Source: Macrolepiota albuminosa (taxonomy: Eukaryota; Basidiomycota; Agaricomycetes; Agaricales; Agaricaceae). Taken from it: DNA of 64,000 nucleotides. Every line of letters starts with the position of its first letter. Position 1 is the stretch's first letter. This document shows, one piece after another, positions 1 through 11,374 of this stretch. A model generated the notes under the pieces. It was not told the DNA's origin. It did not search any database and saw only the letters and a program-made list of their open reading frames with translations. The stretch is from positions 1 to 64,000 of the forward strand of contig JAMWFC010000041.1 of NCBI GenBank assembly GCA_027475525.1, given 5' to 3'. Both the position numbers and the translations under genes were made by a program.

Positions 1-1700
1 TCCTGTAAGTCAGGCAGTGGTGTGTGTGGTACGCTAGGTGACAGGAGAAGTGTAGGCTCCAGTTGCCACTCCAAGTTAGCTGCAGATCCGGTGACTAAAG
101 CAGATCTGCCATCAGCGGCTCCATCATTACTGTTGCCATTGACTACTGCTGATGGTGTTGGCCTCTGTTTCCAATTTTTCCCTCTATTTTTGCATGTAGC
201 CTTATGTGCTGCTGCTGCTGCCACATTTTTTTTACAATTAGCTTGGATGCTGTACTCAGCAGCTATTGGCTGCTTGTGATGGTTGAGATAAACTGTCCAG
301 CGGAAGGTGTCACCAGATCTATACTGTCCTTGACGGTCTCTCCAGAAGTTCAGCAGATGCAATAGCTCAGGCCAACCAAGATTATGGGGATCTTGGAATA
401 TCAGACCCTCTGGAAGATACCTTGAATGTATGAATTGCTGATTATTGGTCCTCACTGCCTTGTAAGGAGCAGATTCATACCGGTAACCAGACGCAATTTC
501 TGACAGAGTGATCAGATGATGAGCAAAGGTGGAGAAAACTAGGATTCACTGTAATGAGTATTTAGATAGTCCTGGACAAGCATTTCCAATTCTGCCCAAG
601 TTTGAAATATATTTGGTCCTGGATCTGCTGGTAATATTGGGAATCCATCCCTATCCAGATCAAGGATGAGGTCATGGCGTGTAAGGATAGGAGGAGTCAA
701 ATCATGGGGTGATTGCATGTTGCAGATCAAGGATGAGGTCATGGCATGTAAGGATAGGAGGAGTCAAATCATGGAGTGATTGCATGTTGGACAGCATGTC
801 TCTACCAAGAAGAGCAGACATGTAATCCATCATCTTCTTGTTGAAGTCACTAACAAGGTCAGGAAAGGAGTCATGAAAGGTAGGTTGGTTAGCATAAGTC
901 AAGTATGACATATTGTCATGACTATAATTGGTGTCAAAATTGTTTAAAGAATGATGGCACCACATACATTCTAATAGTCATGCCTTCATCTGCATACCAA
1001 CCAACAACAGTCCAACTCAACATGCCCATCTCTCTAAATCAAAGCACATCTGCATCGTCCACACACTTCAAACCATGCTTTTAGGCCTTCCTGGAGAGAC
1101 AACGATTAGAAAGCGGAATCAAGCAGATGGATATACAACAAATAGAGGACAGATGGGGGACAGAAGAAGTACCAACTTGCGCTGAATTTCTGGCAGATTT
1201 TCTTTTTTGCTCCATTCTGCCATCATCTTTCATAAACAACTTTCCTCCTGCAGTGTGAGTTGATGCATAACATTTTTGACAGCCACATTATATTGTGCAA
1301 ATGCATCCAATCCCGAGGCGTTGTGATCCTTACCCCTCAACAAGTTCTGGATCTCCTCGTTTATCTCCTTTGCCATTGTCTGCCGGACAACATCTCGCAG
1401 TGAAGTTTTCAGGAGCACCTTTGGATCTTTATGCTGGTAATAAGGGCGCCAGCAATTCTTGATATACTGGACAACCTTCTATTCAAGCAAATGATGTCTA
1501 GTTCTTTGCAATGAGTTGCTGTACCTACTTTGATTCTCTCTGCCCACTCTTCCCCTGTCTTTGGCTCTGTCTCCTTAGTGGCCCAGTAGTTGAAGATATC
1601 TGTTAGGATTTTATCCTTTAAGATAGCAGTCTGAGTTTGAGGAGTAGTTGAGGAGTGGTAGAGTTCCTTGTATGGTTCAAAAATAGATCTTTCTTCTGCT
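1..1700 (-). pseudogene. Decayed hypothetical gene, open at window start
   Basis: On the minus strand a long stretch reads like protein but in several frames, so it is a broken gene or one with introns I could not place. An N-terminal part (about 1640-1490) includes the run FNYWATKETEPKTGEEWAER. The next part (1490-1230) includes YIKNCWRPYYQHKD followed by a helical charged segment. The C-terminal part (about 540-1) stays open to the window edge and ends in a low-complexity Ala/Asn/Pro-rich tail. Several Agaricomycete hypothetical proteins have this general plan, but I know no function for them. It is head to head with the KDZ transposase gene that starts near 2300, so the two may share an upstream region. 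A 67-bp tandem duplication (656-789) lies inside and repeats the peptide HDLTPPILT. Boundaries and exon structure are uncertain. Confidence 0.45.
656..789. repeat. Imperfect 67-bp tandem duplication
   Basis: Units 656-722 and 723-789 are about 97 percent identical, with two G/A differences visible. Because the copies have diverged, this looks like an old, real duplication. It is inside the minus-strand pseudogene and disturbs its frame (67 is not a multiple of 3). Confidence 0.8.
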
Positions 1701-2299
1701 GTAAATATTGGTTCTACTCATCTTTTTTTTGGTGCAAATATTGGTTCAGGCAGTTGCAGGAGGGCAGAAATGTTTGTAGACAATATAATTTTCTGCAACC
1801 ACACAGTTCTCAACCGAAGGATCACATGATAAAATATACATTTCTGTTCAGTGTCCGTTGATAACAAACAGATTCCATTTGTCCTTGACAGATAGAGTCC
1901 ACTGTCTGCTGGTATCTGGCCTGTCCAAATTGGAGCATATTGCCAATATTGATGAGTGGTCTCATTAGATCTCTGGTACAATGGCTAGGTCCTGGCTATA
2001 GATATTTTAATCATGAACCTGAACTCTCTGAAAAAACGCAAGCAACCAGAAACAACAGTCATCAGGCAAAGGAACCTCATCCTGTTTGCTGAGGAAAGGA
2101 CACGACTCACTCAGAACACATGAGGGTTGCCAGTCCTCATAACACAACGGCTACCACTGGGTCCCGCTCCCATTGTAACTGGTGCACCATCTGCGGCATT
2201 TGCAGATGATGATAACTTTGCACACTTGGACAATAATCCAACGGTAGATGATGTAGATGATACAATGCCCATATCTATAAGGCATGTAAAGGTGATTTG
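1701..2299. other. Intergenic space between divergent genes
   Basis: No convincing gene is visible between the minus-strand pseudogene and the KDZ gene. If both were once active their promoters should be here. I see no clear TATA box or terminal inverted repeat. Short open frames on both strands have no recognisable motifs. Confidence 0.4.
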
Positions 2300-3582
2300 A
2301 ATGTATGCTATTATTGAGAGTGAATTATTCAAATTCATACATAGACACAGGCAGATTATCTTAACAACTTCATCAACCATGTTCTACAGTTGCTCAATAG
2401 ATTGCTTGGTTGTGAATCAATGGATGACGTTACTGATTGCCTTGCTTGTCCTGACCATTACCCTGCACGATGGCGATGCCGTGATTGTGTTGGGTCAAGA
2501 ATATTCTGTTATAGATGTTTCTGCTGCATGCACGACTCCAACCCATTTCACCGACTTGAAGTATAAAATGGTAGGTATTTCCAACCAATGAATATGTCGG
2601 ATACTGGAGGGTATTTCTATATCAAACACAATTCATTGCATGCAAACTGTCATCAAGGGAAGGTTAGGATCAGGGCTCTTGAAGACCACAAGCGGAAAAA
2701 GGACATTCAGGAGCAAGAGTTTCTACGACTTGAATATCAGCTGTATGTTGAACTTTCATCAGCGGATAGCAACCTGGGACATCTGGCAGCACATCCATCC
2801 ATGACTTCAGATTTCCTGAGCAGACTTCAGGATGCCAGCCTTGATCAAATCATGGAAAAGGAAGAGAAACAGGAACCAGAGAATAATGTGCCAATAGAAG
2901 ATATTCCTGAAGATCAGCCAGCCACAAACAGGTTCCATATGGATAAATATGATTGCTTTGAGAATCCAATACAACAGATTGTTCACACAACTGGAGTACA
3001 CTACATCACTGTCATTTCACGTGAGTGTTCTGGGATAGATGTCTTGGTGGAGGATACCATCTGCTCACAGCTGGTCTCCAGTACATTTCATTGGACACAA
3101 ACATATTTTACAACGGCTGTGCTGGATGACTTCTGTCTGATGAATCTAGAGTGCAAAGCATCCGCCTACCAGTACTGGCAAAAAATTGCAAGAATAACTT
3201 CCCCAATTGCATCTTCTGGTGAGGTGGATAACCTTTACCATGAGCTACAACAAAATTCTCGTTCATGGTGGTGGCTGAAGAAGTTGAAGTGGGCAGGCTT
3301 TAGCCATGATGAATCAAGGCACCCCATGGTGCTGGACCGTGGTGAACTTGCAATATTCTGTCCAACTTGTCCCCAACCAGAAGTCAATCTTCCATCCAAC
3401 TAGGAAGAAGATCCTGCCTGGTAGAAGTTCAATCATTCTTTAATGATGGACGTCAACTTCAAGGTGGATCATGTCCGACATTCTAATCCTGCTCATGATG
3501 TATGGCATTCAGAAGGCGGTGGTATGATGGCCAGGAGGGATGAGCTCACCCACTATCTCAAGCACGCAAAGGAACAGCCAAT

Positions 3583-3671
3583 GGTGAGTGACATTCTTTA
3601 ACTCTACCTGTCTGCCATCTGCTCATCAATTCAATCCTGTCCATCGGCCGTCTGCTGGACCTCCGTCTGTC
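3583..3671 (+). other. Probable intron in KDZ gene
   Basis: The conserved reading frame leaves at CAGCCAATG followed by GTGAGT and resumes at GAGCCGCTTGTGAAAAC after a pyrimidine-rich CTGTCCAG. Its length (about 90 nt) and borders fit a basidiomycete GT-AG intron. This is inferred from protein continuity on both sides. Confidence 0.5.
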
Positions 3672-4524
3672 CAGAGAGCCGCTTGTGAAAACACATTCAA
3701 AGCTATTGAAAAGGCCCTGATAATGAACAAGTCATGTGACATTACTGGTATTGTTGCAACGGCATGTACACGGCATGGCTGCTTGTCAGAGATTGAGCCC
3801 AAAGCGACCCAACCTGGGTGGATCACGTGTCCACAGCTGCACCCCATCTTGAATGTTTTTTCTTAAATGTACCTCAGTTCGTTACCATCCCTATAACACA
3901 ACTGAGGTATGTTTCTTTGTGAATTACTGTTTATTACATATATAACTTACTCTACTCTAACTTAGCACGCTACAGCGTATACTAGGGACGGATCTCTCTG
4001 ATACTGCTTTGCTTCTAATAGTGTAACAAACTTGACCCATGATGCAGGCCAGGTTTACACAGACTTTTCCATCACATAGGCAGTTAAGACGACCAACATG
4101 GATGGGATTCAGCGTCTCCTACTGGTATATGACATAGCATGCCAGTGGTGTGTCAAATTTTCTGAACAGCTTGCTGAGGCCAGAGAAGTTCTGCTGGATA
4201 ATCTACTCATTGACTTTGCAATAGGATTTCTTCATGTCCATGGGCATAAGGAGGATTGTTTTTTCTGCTTTGCCCCATCCTTCATTTCTGGGGCTGGTCA
4301 TTTGGCTGAGAAGATAATTGAAAGTCTCTGGTCTATACTAAATGAAGTCTCACAGATGGCCCATATGGCTACCTTGGCACATCAGGCAGAAATCCTTGAT
4401 GATCACATGTGTGACTCAAACTGGAAGAAGCTGCTTGACATGGTTCCATTCCTATGTCGAAAGTACAGGACTGCTGTTGAGATGAGAGATGCAGCCGTTC
4501 AATATTTCACCGAGCGATCCGTCA

Positions 4525-4676
4525 GAATATCAACGGATTTACTAACAAGCTGGGAAGCCAGAATAGCTAAGGCAGAAAGGCTCAGAGAGGAGGGAAACCT
4601 GGAATATCAACAGATTTACTAACAAGCTGGGAAGCCAGAATAGCTAAGGCAGAAAGGCTCAGAGAGGAGGGAAACC
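4525..4676. repeat. 77-bp-period tandem duplication in KDZ core
   Basis: Position n matches n+77 from 4525 to 4599, with one mismatch (4535 G versus 4612 A). The extra unit shifts the KDZ frame because 77 is not a multiple of 3. It is one of eight period-77 duplications in the window. Confidence 0.85.
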
Positions 4677-5906
4677 ATAAAGCAATGAATATTCTCAAAG
4701 CTTGTACAATGACCTTCAATAGTGCAAGTGAAGACTGAGTGGCAGCAGATAGTGGAAACCACTCAATGGATGTTGCAGCAATGGATATTCATTTCTTCTG
4801 AATTCAACTTGCCCTTGACATTGAGGAGCAGCAGTAAAGTGTATTGCTGATAGCCCAACCTATTTCACTAATTGAAAGCTCAGAATTGCAATTCAGGACC
4901 ATGTTCGCCATTTGAATCGGCATGCAAGCAATAATGATTGGCAAAAGGTCAAGGTGAAAAGAGAACTATTAAGGGTTCAACTCAATGTCCTTGCTGCTTC
5001 TCAGGACAGGAGCAGGTTTATTGCTAGTGGAAGGCAGACTGCCCTCCTGGAACCAGATGAAGTTTCCAAAGCCTTTGATGACAATGAAATGGCAGAAGAT
5101 GGACAACCAGCAGATCTGCTGATACTGCCAGTAGATAACCTTGGACCAACAGATGTAGTTGTTCCAGAAGATTTTGAAATCTTCTTCCCATCTATGATCA
5201 TGGGTAATGTCTCACCATTGACAATGATAGAGCGCAATCTGCGCTTGATTCAAATTGAAAGGCTCCTGCAAGCCCTTTGGGAATTCATTGCAGAGAAATC
5301 ATTCCTATATTCTCACGTCGTCCGGGTCGCCCCAAGCAAGAATGTGAAAACTCGAGCTCGCGCATCTCTTCAAAGGATCCAGGCCTCAATCCTGGTGAAG
5401 ACTCGTGCCTATGCATGATGCCGCAGTGCTCTGCTGTGACTGGGATCGGACCCCAGCATTCAGAGAAAGTATCCAGTTCTACAGAAAGCGGATTTGAATG
5501 CAAGCACAGCTATACGAGATCCCAACATTCCTGGTTCATCAAGAATCAAGGTATCTTGGATATGGCACTCTAATTCTGATGCAGAAAATGAATCTGCAAC
5601 TATTTCTGAATGTGAGTCCTCTTGTTAACATTTCTGTTATCATTACATCCGTTCATGAACATCTCTCTTCAGTTAATCGTGTTCATTATCTATGTGCTAA
5701 AGCACAACACAACAGATAGACAGAGGAATGTCAGCTTGTCACAAGTGAAATGGAGTAGGCAGTTCAGTATTTCTTCAACCAGGCAGATATTTGGTTGAAG
5801 CGTGGTATGTCAGTGAAGAAAAGAGGTCTCCAGTCATATGCCCATAAAAAGGTGGCCATGTGGCAAGAATTGGCCTCAATAGCAATTCCACTCTCTTGAA
5901 AGCTTC

Positions 5907-8441
5907 TTGGCATGCAGCTGCTGGCTGCCCATGACATTGCCATCTGATGGATTGGTGTCCGTCCCAGCACCAGATGATTTGCTCTGTGTGTTTGCAGGTA
6001 GTGGATCTGCCAGGGGCCACCAGCAGATGCTTCTAGCCTTAGACAAGTGGCAGTCGCTGGATAGGATGGAACATGTGCCAACGGCCAACGATATGATCCG
6101 CCTGTTTGCTGGCAGCAAGTCTATTGCTGCTCCTGTTGTCAGTTCCATTGCCAGGTCTATGGATCCTGCTCAGATGGGCCAATTGATAGGCATCAAGTCC
6201 CATACCAACAGTATTGATGGTGAGCAGCTTAATTCTCAAGACTGCCTCTCCATGGCCCATTTTACCACTCTCCCTGATGTCAACTCTCTCCAATGGCCAT
6301 TCTTGATGCATATCAAACCCTCAAACACACAACATCCATTTCACCATTTCTATAGTCAGAGTAAACCTGGACTGGTGTATGGCCCTACAATGGAAAACTC
6401 TTGCATTGTGGTGATGACGCCCAAAGTTTTGGTCAGCAACAGATGTAACTATAGTGTTACCATACCAAGAGTTTGCGTTGGGCGCGCTATAAGTGATTTG
6501 AGGAGTCCCGGGCAGGTCCCAGAGAACGCGTCTGTGAAAAAGGGGAAAAGTCGGTAACGGGTGTCGGCAAGTGTCAAGCGCTAAGGTAAAGCGCCTAAGG
6601 AAATGCGGTAAGTCAACACGGCAAAGGTAAGCGGCAAGAGCACGATGAGCTTAGCGAAGTCTAAACGTCGATAATGCCTGCCGTAGTTGCAAGGCGCGAG
6701 GGTGTCGTATGTTAGCGAGAGTCTGCAACTGCCGACGAGTTCGACGTTGCCGACCGTAAATGAGCTCTTGAGCGTAAGGGAGACTGAAGTAAGTGGGGGA
6801 ACTCTGGTCTATTCGTCTGATGGTGTCCTATGTACAAGTCGGTAAGTACTTTTATACTACAATGAGTTCGCCGTCGCCAGTGGCTAATGACGCCAGAGTG
6901 CGGTAAACTGGAAAATTTCAAAGGGGTAGCTCCAACGGTTTCAGATCCCTACCGTCCATTCAAGAGCCTTAGCGACGCCAGGCGACAGATCGCGAAGCTA
7001 AACCATCACTCCATCACCCTTCTGTCCGTCAGAGCACCTAAGCGATGTCAGGCGCCAAATCGAGACGCTAAGCGGTGTCAGACGCCAAGGTCAAACGCCA
7101 AGCTGTCCGTCAGTTTTTGATAGATCATCAGGCTTCTCGCTAAGCGCTGTCGTCAGTGACTGATGCCATCTGTCAGTTGTCATTCTGTCTGCCGATCGGC
7201 GCTATCACTGATTGGATCTGCTTCTTGCCGTGCGCGGCCGTCAGAAATGGCTTAAAATAGGTAGAACGCATGCGCTAAGTTCGGGACGAGTGCAGCAAGG
7301 TTTCCGGAGCCGGTGCCGAGCCTGCCGTTGATGCACCTAACCTGTATAGGGTCCTATCAGTGGTTCAACCAGCATCCCAACTTCCTTCTGCCCCAGCAGC
7401 TCATATCTGCCGGACATTCATGGAGCTGGGGGAAACTGATGATGACCAGGTGGATATCCCTAATCCATCTATTAGTGACCCTGACTTAGAGGGTATCCCT
7501 TCTTTGTTCATTGTAGCGGATGACGAGATGGAAGATGAATCTTTGCTGCCTTTGTTCATTCCTGCAGAAGAGGAGATAGAAGACAAATCTTTGCCACCTT
7601 TGTTCATTCCTGCAGAAGAGGAGATGGAAGAGGATTCTTTGCCTTCTTTGTTCATTTCTGTGGAAGAGGAGACCACAGACAATGATTTGCCCCCTTTGTT
7701 CATTCCTGCAGAAGAGGAGATGGACAACGATTCTTTGCCACCTCTATTCATTGTTGATGAAGGAGGAAAAGGACTAACAGTGATAGAGACCGTGGCAGCC
7801 AGTGACAGCGGACAAACAGAAGTCCAGAGCAGTGGATGTATGGCAACCGAGGACAAAAAAAACCTTCCGCCACTATTTCTTGTGATGGCAGAAGAGATGG
7901 ATGGAGGCATGGCAGCCAATGACAAAGAAAATCTTCCACCGCTTTTTAATGTAACAGCTCTTCAATCCCAGTCTTCTCCCTTCCAACAATCTCCTTCTTC
8001 AACCCTACCTACTGGTAACAATGTCCAGGAGTGGGAGGAACATGAGACACATATGACTCGACGTGAGGATCAGAGAAGAATTAATGAATTGTATCAACAA
8101 CATGAGTATAATTTGGCACTAGTAATCATAGTTAATTTATTTCAACAGAACAAGAATTTTGTGCTAGAGCAAAACATGGTCAATGTAGGCCCATTGGCCC
8201 TTTCAATCAAGCTGGTTGTACTGATGATGTGTCTGTTGATATGTCAGAGTCACCCTCACCATCTTCATCGTCAGGCCTGATAGCAAACTATGAAGACATC
8301 ATACTTCCCAGACCTCAGAGGCCATATACACCGGACGACTTTGCATTTTTGACAGCAGACTACCTGCTTGATGAGGATTTGTTCTATTCAGATGCATTAC
8401 ATGAATCTAATGAAGAGGAGGAATGCACATCGGACAAGTAA
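5907..8441 (+). pseudogene. Unknown gene with acidic SLPPLFI repeats, split by a solo LTR
   Basis: I do not recognise this gene. Its reading frame runs 5907-6411, is interrupted by a solo gypsy LTR, and resumes at 7364. Removing the LTR and one copy of the 4-bp target duplication joins the two parts in frame (CIV then VQP). The second part holds six or seven imperfect repeats of about 21 residues at 7490-7960, each with a core like SLPPLFIPAEEEME, two of them spaced further apart. Such acidic repeats suggest a disordered or protein-binding segment. A shift near 8150-8190 moves coding to the frame ending at 8441 (FNQAGCTDDVSVDMSESPSP, then LPRPQRPYTPDDF). A 65-nt GT-AG intron starting near 8123 could explain it, or a frameshift could. 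The gene follows the KDZ transposase on the same strand and could be element cargo. Confidence 0.5.
6412..7359 (-). mobile_element. Solo gypsy LTR, family B, TSD GTGG
   Basis: A 948-bp solo LTR lies between identical 4-bp duplications, GTGG at 6408-6411 and 7360-7363. It begins TGATGACGCC and ends GGGTCCTATCA on the plus strand, so its transcriptional sense is minus if it follows the full gypsy element at 36555-49585. Related copies are at 30004-30971, 63395 onward and, reversed, 11012-13481. It contains repeated GCTAAG/AGCGC-type short motifs. It interrupts an open reading frame. Confidence 0.9.
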
Positions 8442-8590
8442 TTTAATCCTTAGTTACTATAATTCTTGGCTTTTCTGTTGGTTATTTTTTGTCAAGATTA
8501 ACCATCCTGTTGTAGTAATTTAATCCTTAGTTACTATAATTCTTGGCTTTTCTGTTGGTTATTTTTTGTCAAGATTAACCATCCTGTTGT
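8437..8590. repeat. Exact 77-bp tandem duplication
   Basis: Units 8437-8513 and 8514-8590 are identical. The first unit begins at the stop region of the upstream unknown gene. The exact period of 77 matches the other seven cases. Confidence 0.95.
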
Positions 8591-9034
8591 ACTGCTGATG
8601 AATCTATTATAAATCTGTTTGATCTGTTACCTCCAGTTGTGCACTAAAAGGAACATAAACTGACAATATTCTGCTAGACCACAGGACATTCTGTGGATTA
8701 TACATAAATATCACTCTAGTATTGTGTACTAGGCTACAGCACTTTACTACAGACATTTCAATTAGTTTGGACAGGACTCAGGTCCACTAAGATTAACCGT
8801 CCCATTGTTTTGTTCCATTATGCCACTCTCATGAATGCAAAAAACTACACACTATTCAATGATGACACAAGGGGGACTTAAACTCTTGAATTGTGCAGTA
8901 GAAAAAATATAGACTGACAATATTTTGCTAGACCACAGAACGTTGTAAAAAATTACAACCTTACTTTGTTTATCATACTGTGTAGCAAATAAAAATTAGT
9001 AAAATGAAGTTATGTCATGTCTAATGTGCACTAG
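8591..9034. other. Non-coding AT-rich spacer
   Basis: No gene is visible. The phrase CTGACAATATT followed by GCTAGACCACAG occurs twice (near 8660 and 8910), so this is probably decayed repeat DNA. Confidence 0.5.
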
Positions 9035-9440
9035 CAGGATTCGAACCTGCCTCTTATGCATAATATGAAATATCAATGTATCAATATTCCATTGGACCAC
9101 AGGTCCTTATCAGAAATCAGTACAGTGTACATGTAGCGCAAAAATGCAGCAGTATAAAAAGACACCATTATACGTCATTAAGGTGGACTAGAGGAGTCTG
9201 GACTAGGGGAGTCGAACCTGCCACTCCACACAATACTGAAAATTGAGTGGGTCGGATCAACTACCACAGGCGCTTACTACAGGTCAGTACGATGTACATG
9301 TAGAGCAAAAATGCACCTGTATAAAAACACACCATTAGACCCCGTTAAGGTGGAGTAGGGGGAGTAGAACCCACCACTGTACACAATATTGAATATCAAT
9401 AAACAAATATTCCACTGAACCACTGGGACTGGTTGCACCG
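9035..9440 (-). mobile_element. Tandem tRNA-derived SINE units (three)
   Basis: Three related units of about 165 bp follow one another. Read on the minus strand, each has a pol III A-box-like segment (TGGTCCAATGG or TGGTTCAGTGG) about 60 nt before a B-box/T-arm (GGTTCGAATCC, GGTTCGACTCC, or degenerate GGTTCTACTCC). The plus-strand T-arms are at about 9041, 9211 and 9369. Between units is a conserved block with GTACATGTAG and GTATAAAAA. Degeneration of the tRNA arms argues for SINEs rather than working tRNA genes. A fourth, more decayed unit lies near 33550. Confidence 0.65.
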
Positions 9441-10124
9441 CTGATGTCAGCTGGCTCACATGCCGACGTCAGCTACCGTCCGCTACCGTCCGCTGGCATG
9501 CCAGCGGACAGCGGACACTCACGCACCCTCTTCCGCCCTTCCCCCTCTTTCTCCCCAGTGCCATCCTCTCCACTCCCCACACTACCTCACACACCACCCC
9601 CGTCCACCACATGCACCCTGCTTCCCTCCTCCCCTCTGACCTGACATCCAATGTCTGCTATGTCTGCTGGTATGCCAGCGGACACCCATGCTCCTCCCCT
9701 TCCCCCTTCCCCCTCTTTCTTCCCACCTCCATCCCTCTTCCACCACCCCCCACACTTTCCAAGATGCCACCCCATGCGGTGGACGCCCATGCACCCTGTT
9801 TCCTTCTCTTCTGCCCTGATGCTGGACGATGCCAGAGGTTGCCAACAGATTCCCGTGGATGCCGACAAATACCAGCAGATATCTGGCAGATGCCGATGCA
9901 TGCCAACAGATGCCAACAGATGCCAGTGGGTCACGACGGCTGCCGACAAACTCTGATGAATGCTAGCTGATGGCTGCTGATGCCAACGCCCCTTTCAAGC
10001 CACAAAAACTCTTTTGGGAGGTATGCCACCCCCCTTCCACCTCAAAAAATCCATACGAGAACCTGCAGAAACATAGGTGGGCATCTGTTCATTGTGTTAT
10101 CCGACCTTTGAATCTATTTCTTAG
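9441..10124. repeat. Low-complexity DNA with palindromes and GATGCCAACA repeats
   Basis: This is a C/T-rich then ATGCC-rich stretch. It holds a perfect 22-bp palindrome at 9488-9509 (GTCCGCTGGCA followed by its reverse complement), a near copy at about 9660-9682, and a run of GATGCCAACA-type repeats at about 9880-9930. Open frames here are by-products of composition; I see no gene. Confidence 0.6.
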
Positions 10125-10126
10125 TA

Positions 10127-10345
10127 ATGGACCTGTGGTGCAACGGTTAAATGTGTGTTCCATTGCTGAAGGCTTTCCCAAGGCTGGGAGTTTGATTCCC
10201 CTCCACAGGCATACGGCGGGCAAGACAAGTTACCTTTTTCCTTGGTCCAACCAGCCTCCATAGACCTGCGTAGGCCTCTGTGGATATCTGCTGGTGGCTT
10301 GCGTAGGCCTGCATAGGTCTGCAGGGCCCTTTTGTGGATGTATGC
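10127..10345 (+). mobile_element. tRNA-derived SINE, copy 1
   Basis: The tRNA-like head is at 10132-10209. A 7-bp acceptor-like stem (CCTGTGG with CCACAGG) encloses an A-box-like TGGTGCAACGG and a T-arm loop GTTTGATTCC. The tail (10230-10340) includes TTGGTCCAACCAGCC and repeats of CCTGCGTAGG/CCTGCATAGG. A second copy in reverse orientation at 31426-31880 confirms a repeated element with the same head and tail. Confidence 0.75.
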
Positions 10346-10849
10346 TGGCATTGGGGGTGGAAAAAGGAGGGAAGGGGAGGTGCACAGCCTTGAGTTATTG
10401 CAGGGAGGAAGGGAGAGGGGAGGGAAGTGGGGAACCTCAAGAAGGGTTTATTCATGCCATGACATCCACCAATGGAGGAGGTTTTCACTTGTGGGCTGAT
10501 GCCCGCCAGCGGCCACTGATGCACATTGACGTCTGCTAGTGTCCGCTGGCATCTGCCAGGCCTGCATGCACATGTGTGTGCCCACCTTTGATTCATCCAC
10601 TGGACCATGTCATACAGCACATTGTGACATGTCCGTGGCTCTGTCTTCTATGGCACTGTGGAGACTGCTCTGCTCCAGTGTAGCAGACTCTGCTGGACAC
10701 ATATGATACAACACAAAGCGAGCTCCTGTACAACATATGACATGTACTATTGTGATGTCTCTATGTGTCAATTGCATGCTCTGCCACTGACCTTCCACTC
10801 TCTCAACTAGCTCCAAGGCTTTCAACAGGTTGGAACTTCAAGAGTGACA
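10346..10849. other. Spacer without recognisable gene
   Basis: Mixed low-complexity DNA with another GTCCGCTGGCATCTGCC motif near 10540. No coding region or structured element can be supported. Confidence 0.4.
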
Positions 10850-11374
10850 AACTTCTAAAGGTACAACAGAGGCTCTTGCAGAATGCCTGCACTGTCCTGG
10901 TCTAGCTAGCCCCAAATGGTATGCTAGCCCCCAATAACACATTAGCCATGTTGCTATTTAAGTTGAGAGATGACCTGAATGATGCCCTCTACTCTCTGGA
11001 TGTGCAGATGGTGATAGGACTCCACACAGGCTAGGTGCATCAATAGCAGGCTTGGCATCAGCTCTGGGCACCTTGCTGTGCTTGTTCCAAACTTGATGCA
11101 CACAATTTATCCATTTCAGGCCTTACCCAATGGACACACATGGTGATAGGCTTCTACTCAGATTGAGCACATCAAAGAACATTATAAGTTGGCTGACACT
11201 TGACATATGGGAGACTTTAGCAACCAGATTGGATACAGAACAGCTCTGGCTTGGGCACTCTATTGCAGGTCTTACCCATTTACCTTAATCACTATTTATT
11301 AGTCCTTCAGCATCCTCTATTCACCAACTTCAAGGATTTGGGAAACTTGGGACGTATAGTGCTAATACAATGAT

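Larger units (their letters stand above)
2300..5915 (+). pseudogene. KDZ-family DNA transposase with CxC2 cysteine cluster, decayed
   Basis: This is a Kyakuja-Dileera-Zisupton transposase, the RNase-H-fold class of fungal DNA transposons. The cysteine cluster is at about 2428-2550 (CLACPDHY, WRCRDC, CYRC, then HDSNPFHRLE) and is followed by an in-frame stop. The middle region (2588-3403) ends in CPTCPQPEVNLPSN. The first catalytic segment (about 3440-3582) has MMDVNFKVDHVRH and EGGGMMARRDELTHYLKHAK. After a probable intron (about 3583-3671) comes CENTFKAIEKALIMNKSCDITG. The core at 4098-4600 carries VYDIACQW and WSILNEVS. The C-terminal half continues at 4912-5418 and, in other frames, to about 5915. 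A 77-bp duplication at 4525 shifts the frame. At least four breaks are present, so no functional enzyme is expected from this assembly. The family assignment is firm; exon borders are approximate. Confidence 0.85.

Noticed and set aside
7401..7925. A 174-codon minus-strand Ser-rich frame
   Set aside because: It is the shadow of the acidic repeat region on the plus strand.
1..8441. TET/JBP oxygenase gene linked to the KDZ transposon
   Set aside because: I looked because such links are known in basidiomycetes, but no matching His-x-Asp oxygenase signature or core was seen.
10132..10209. Functional tRNA gene
   Set aside because: Acceptor and T-arms are tRNA-like but the D and anticodon arms do not fold properly, and a second copy shares the same non-tRNA tail. 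It is a SINE.
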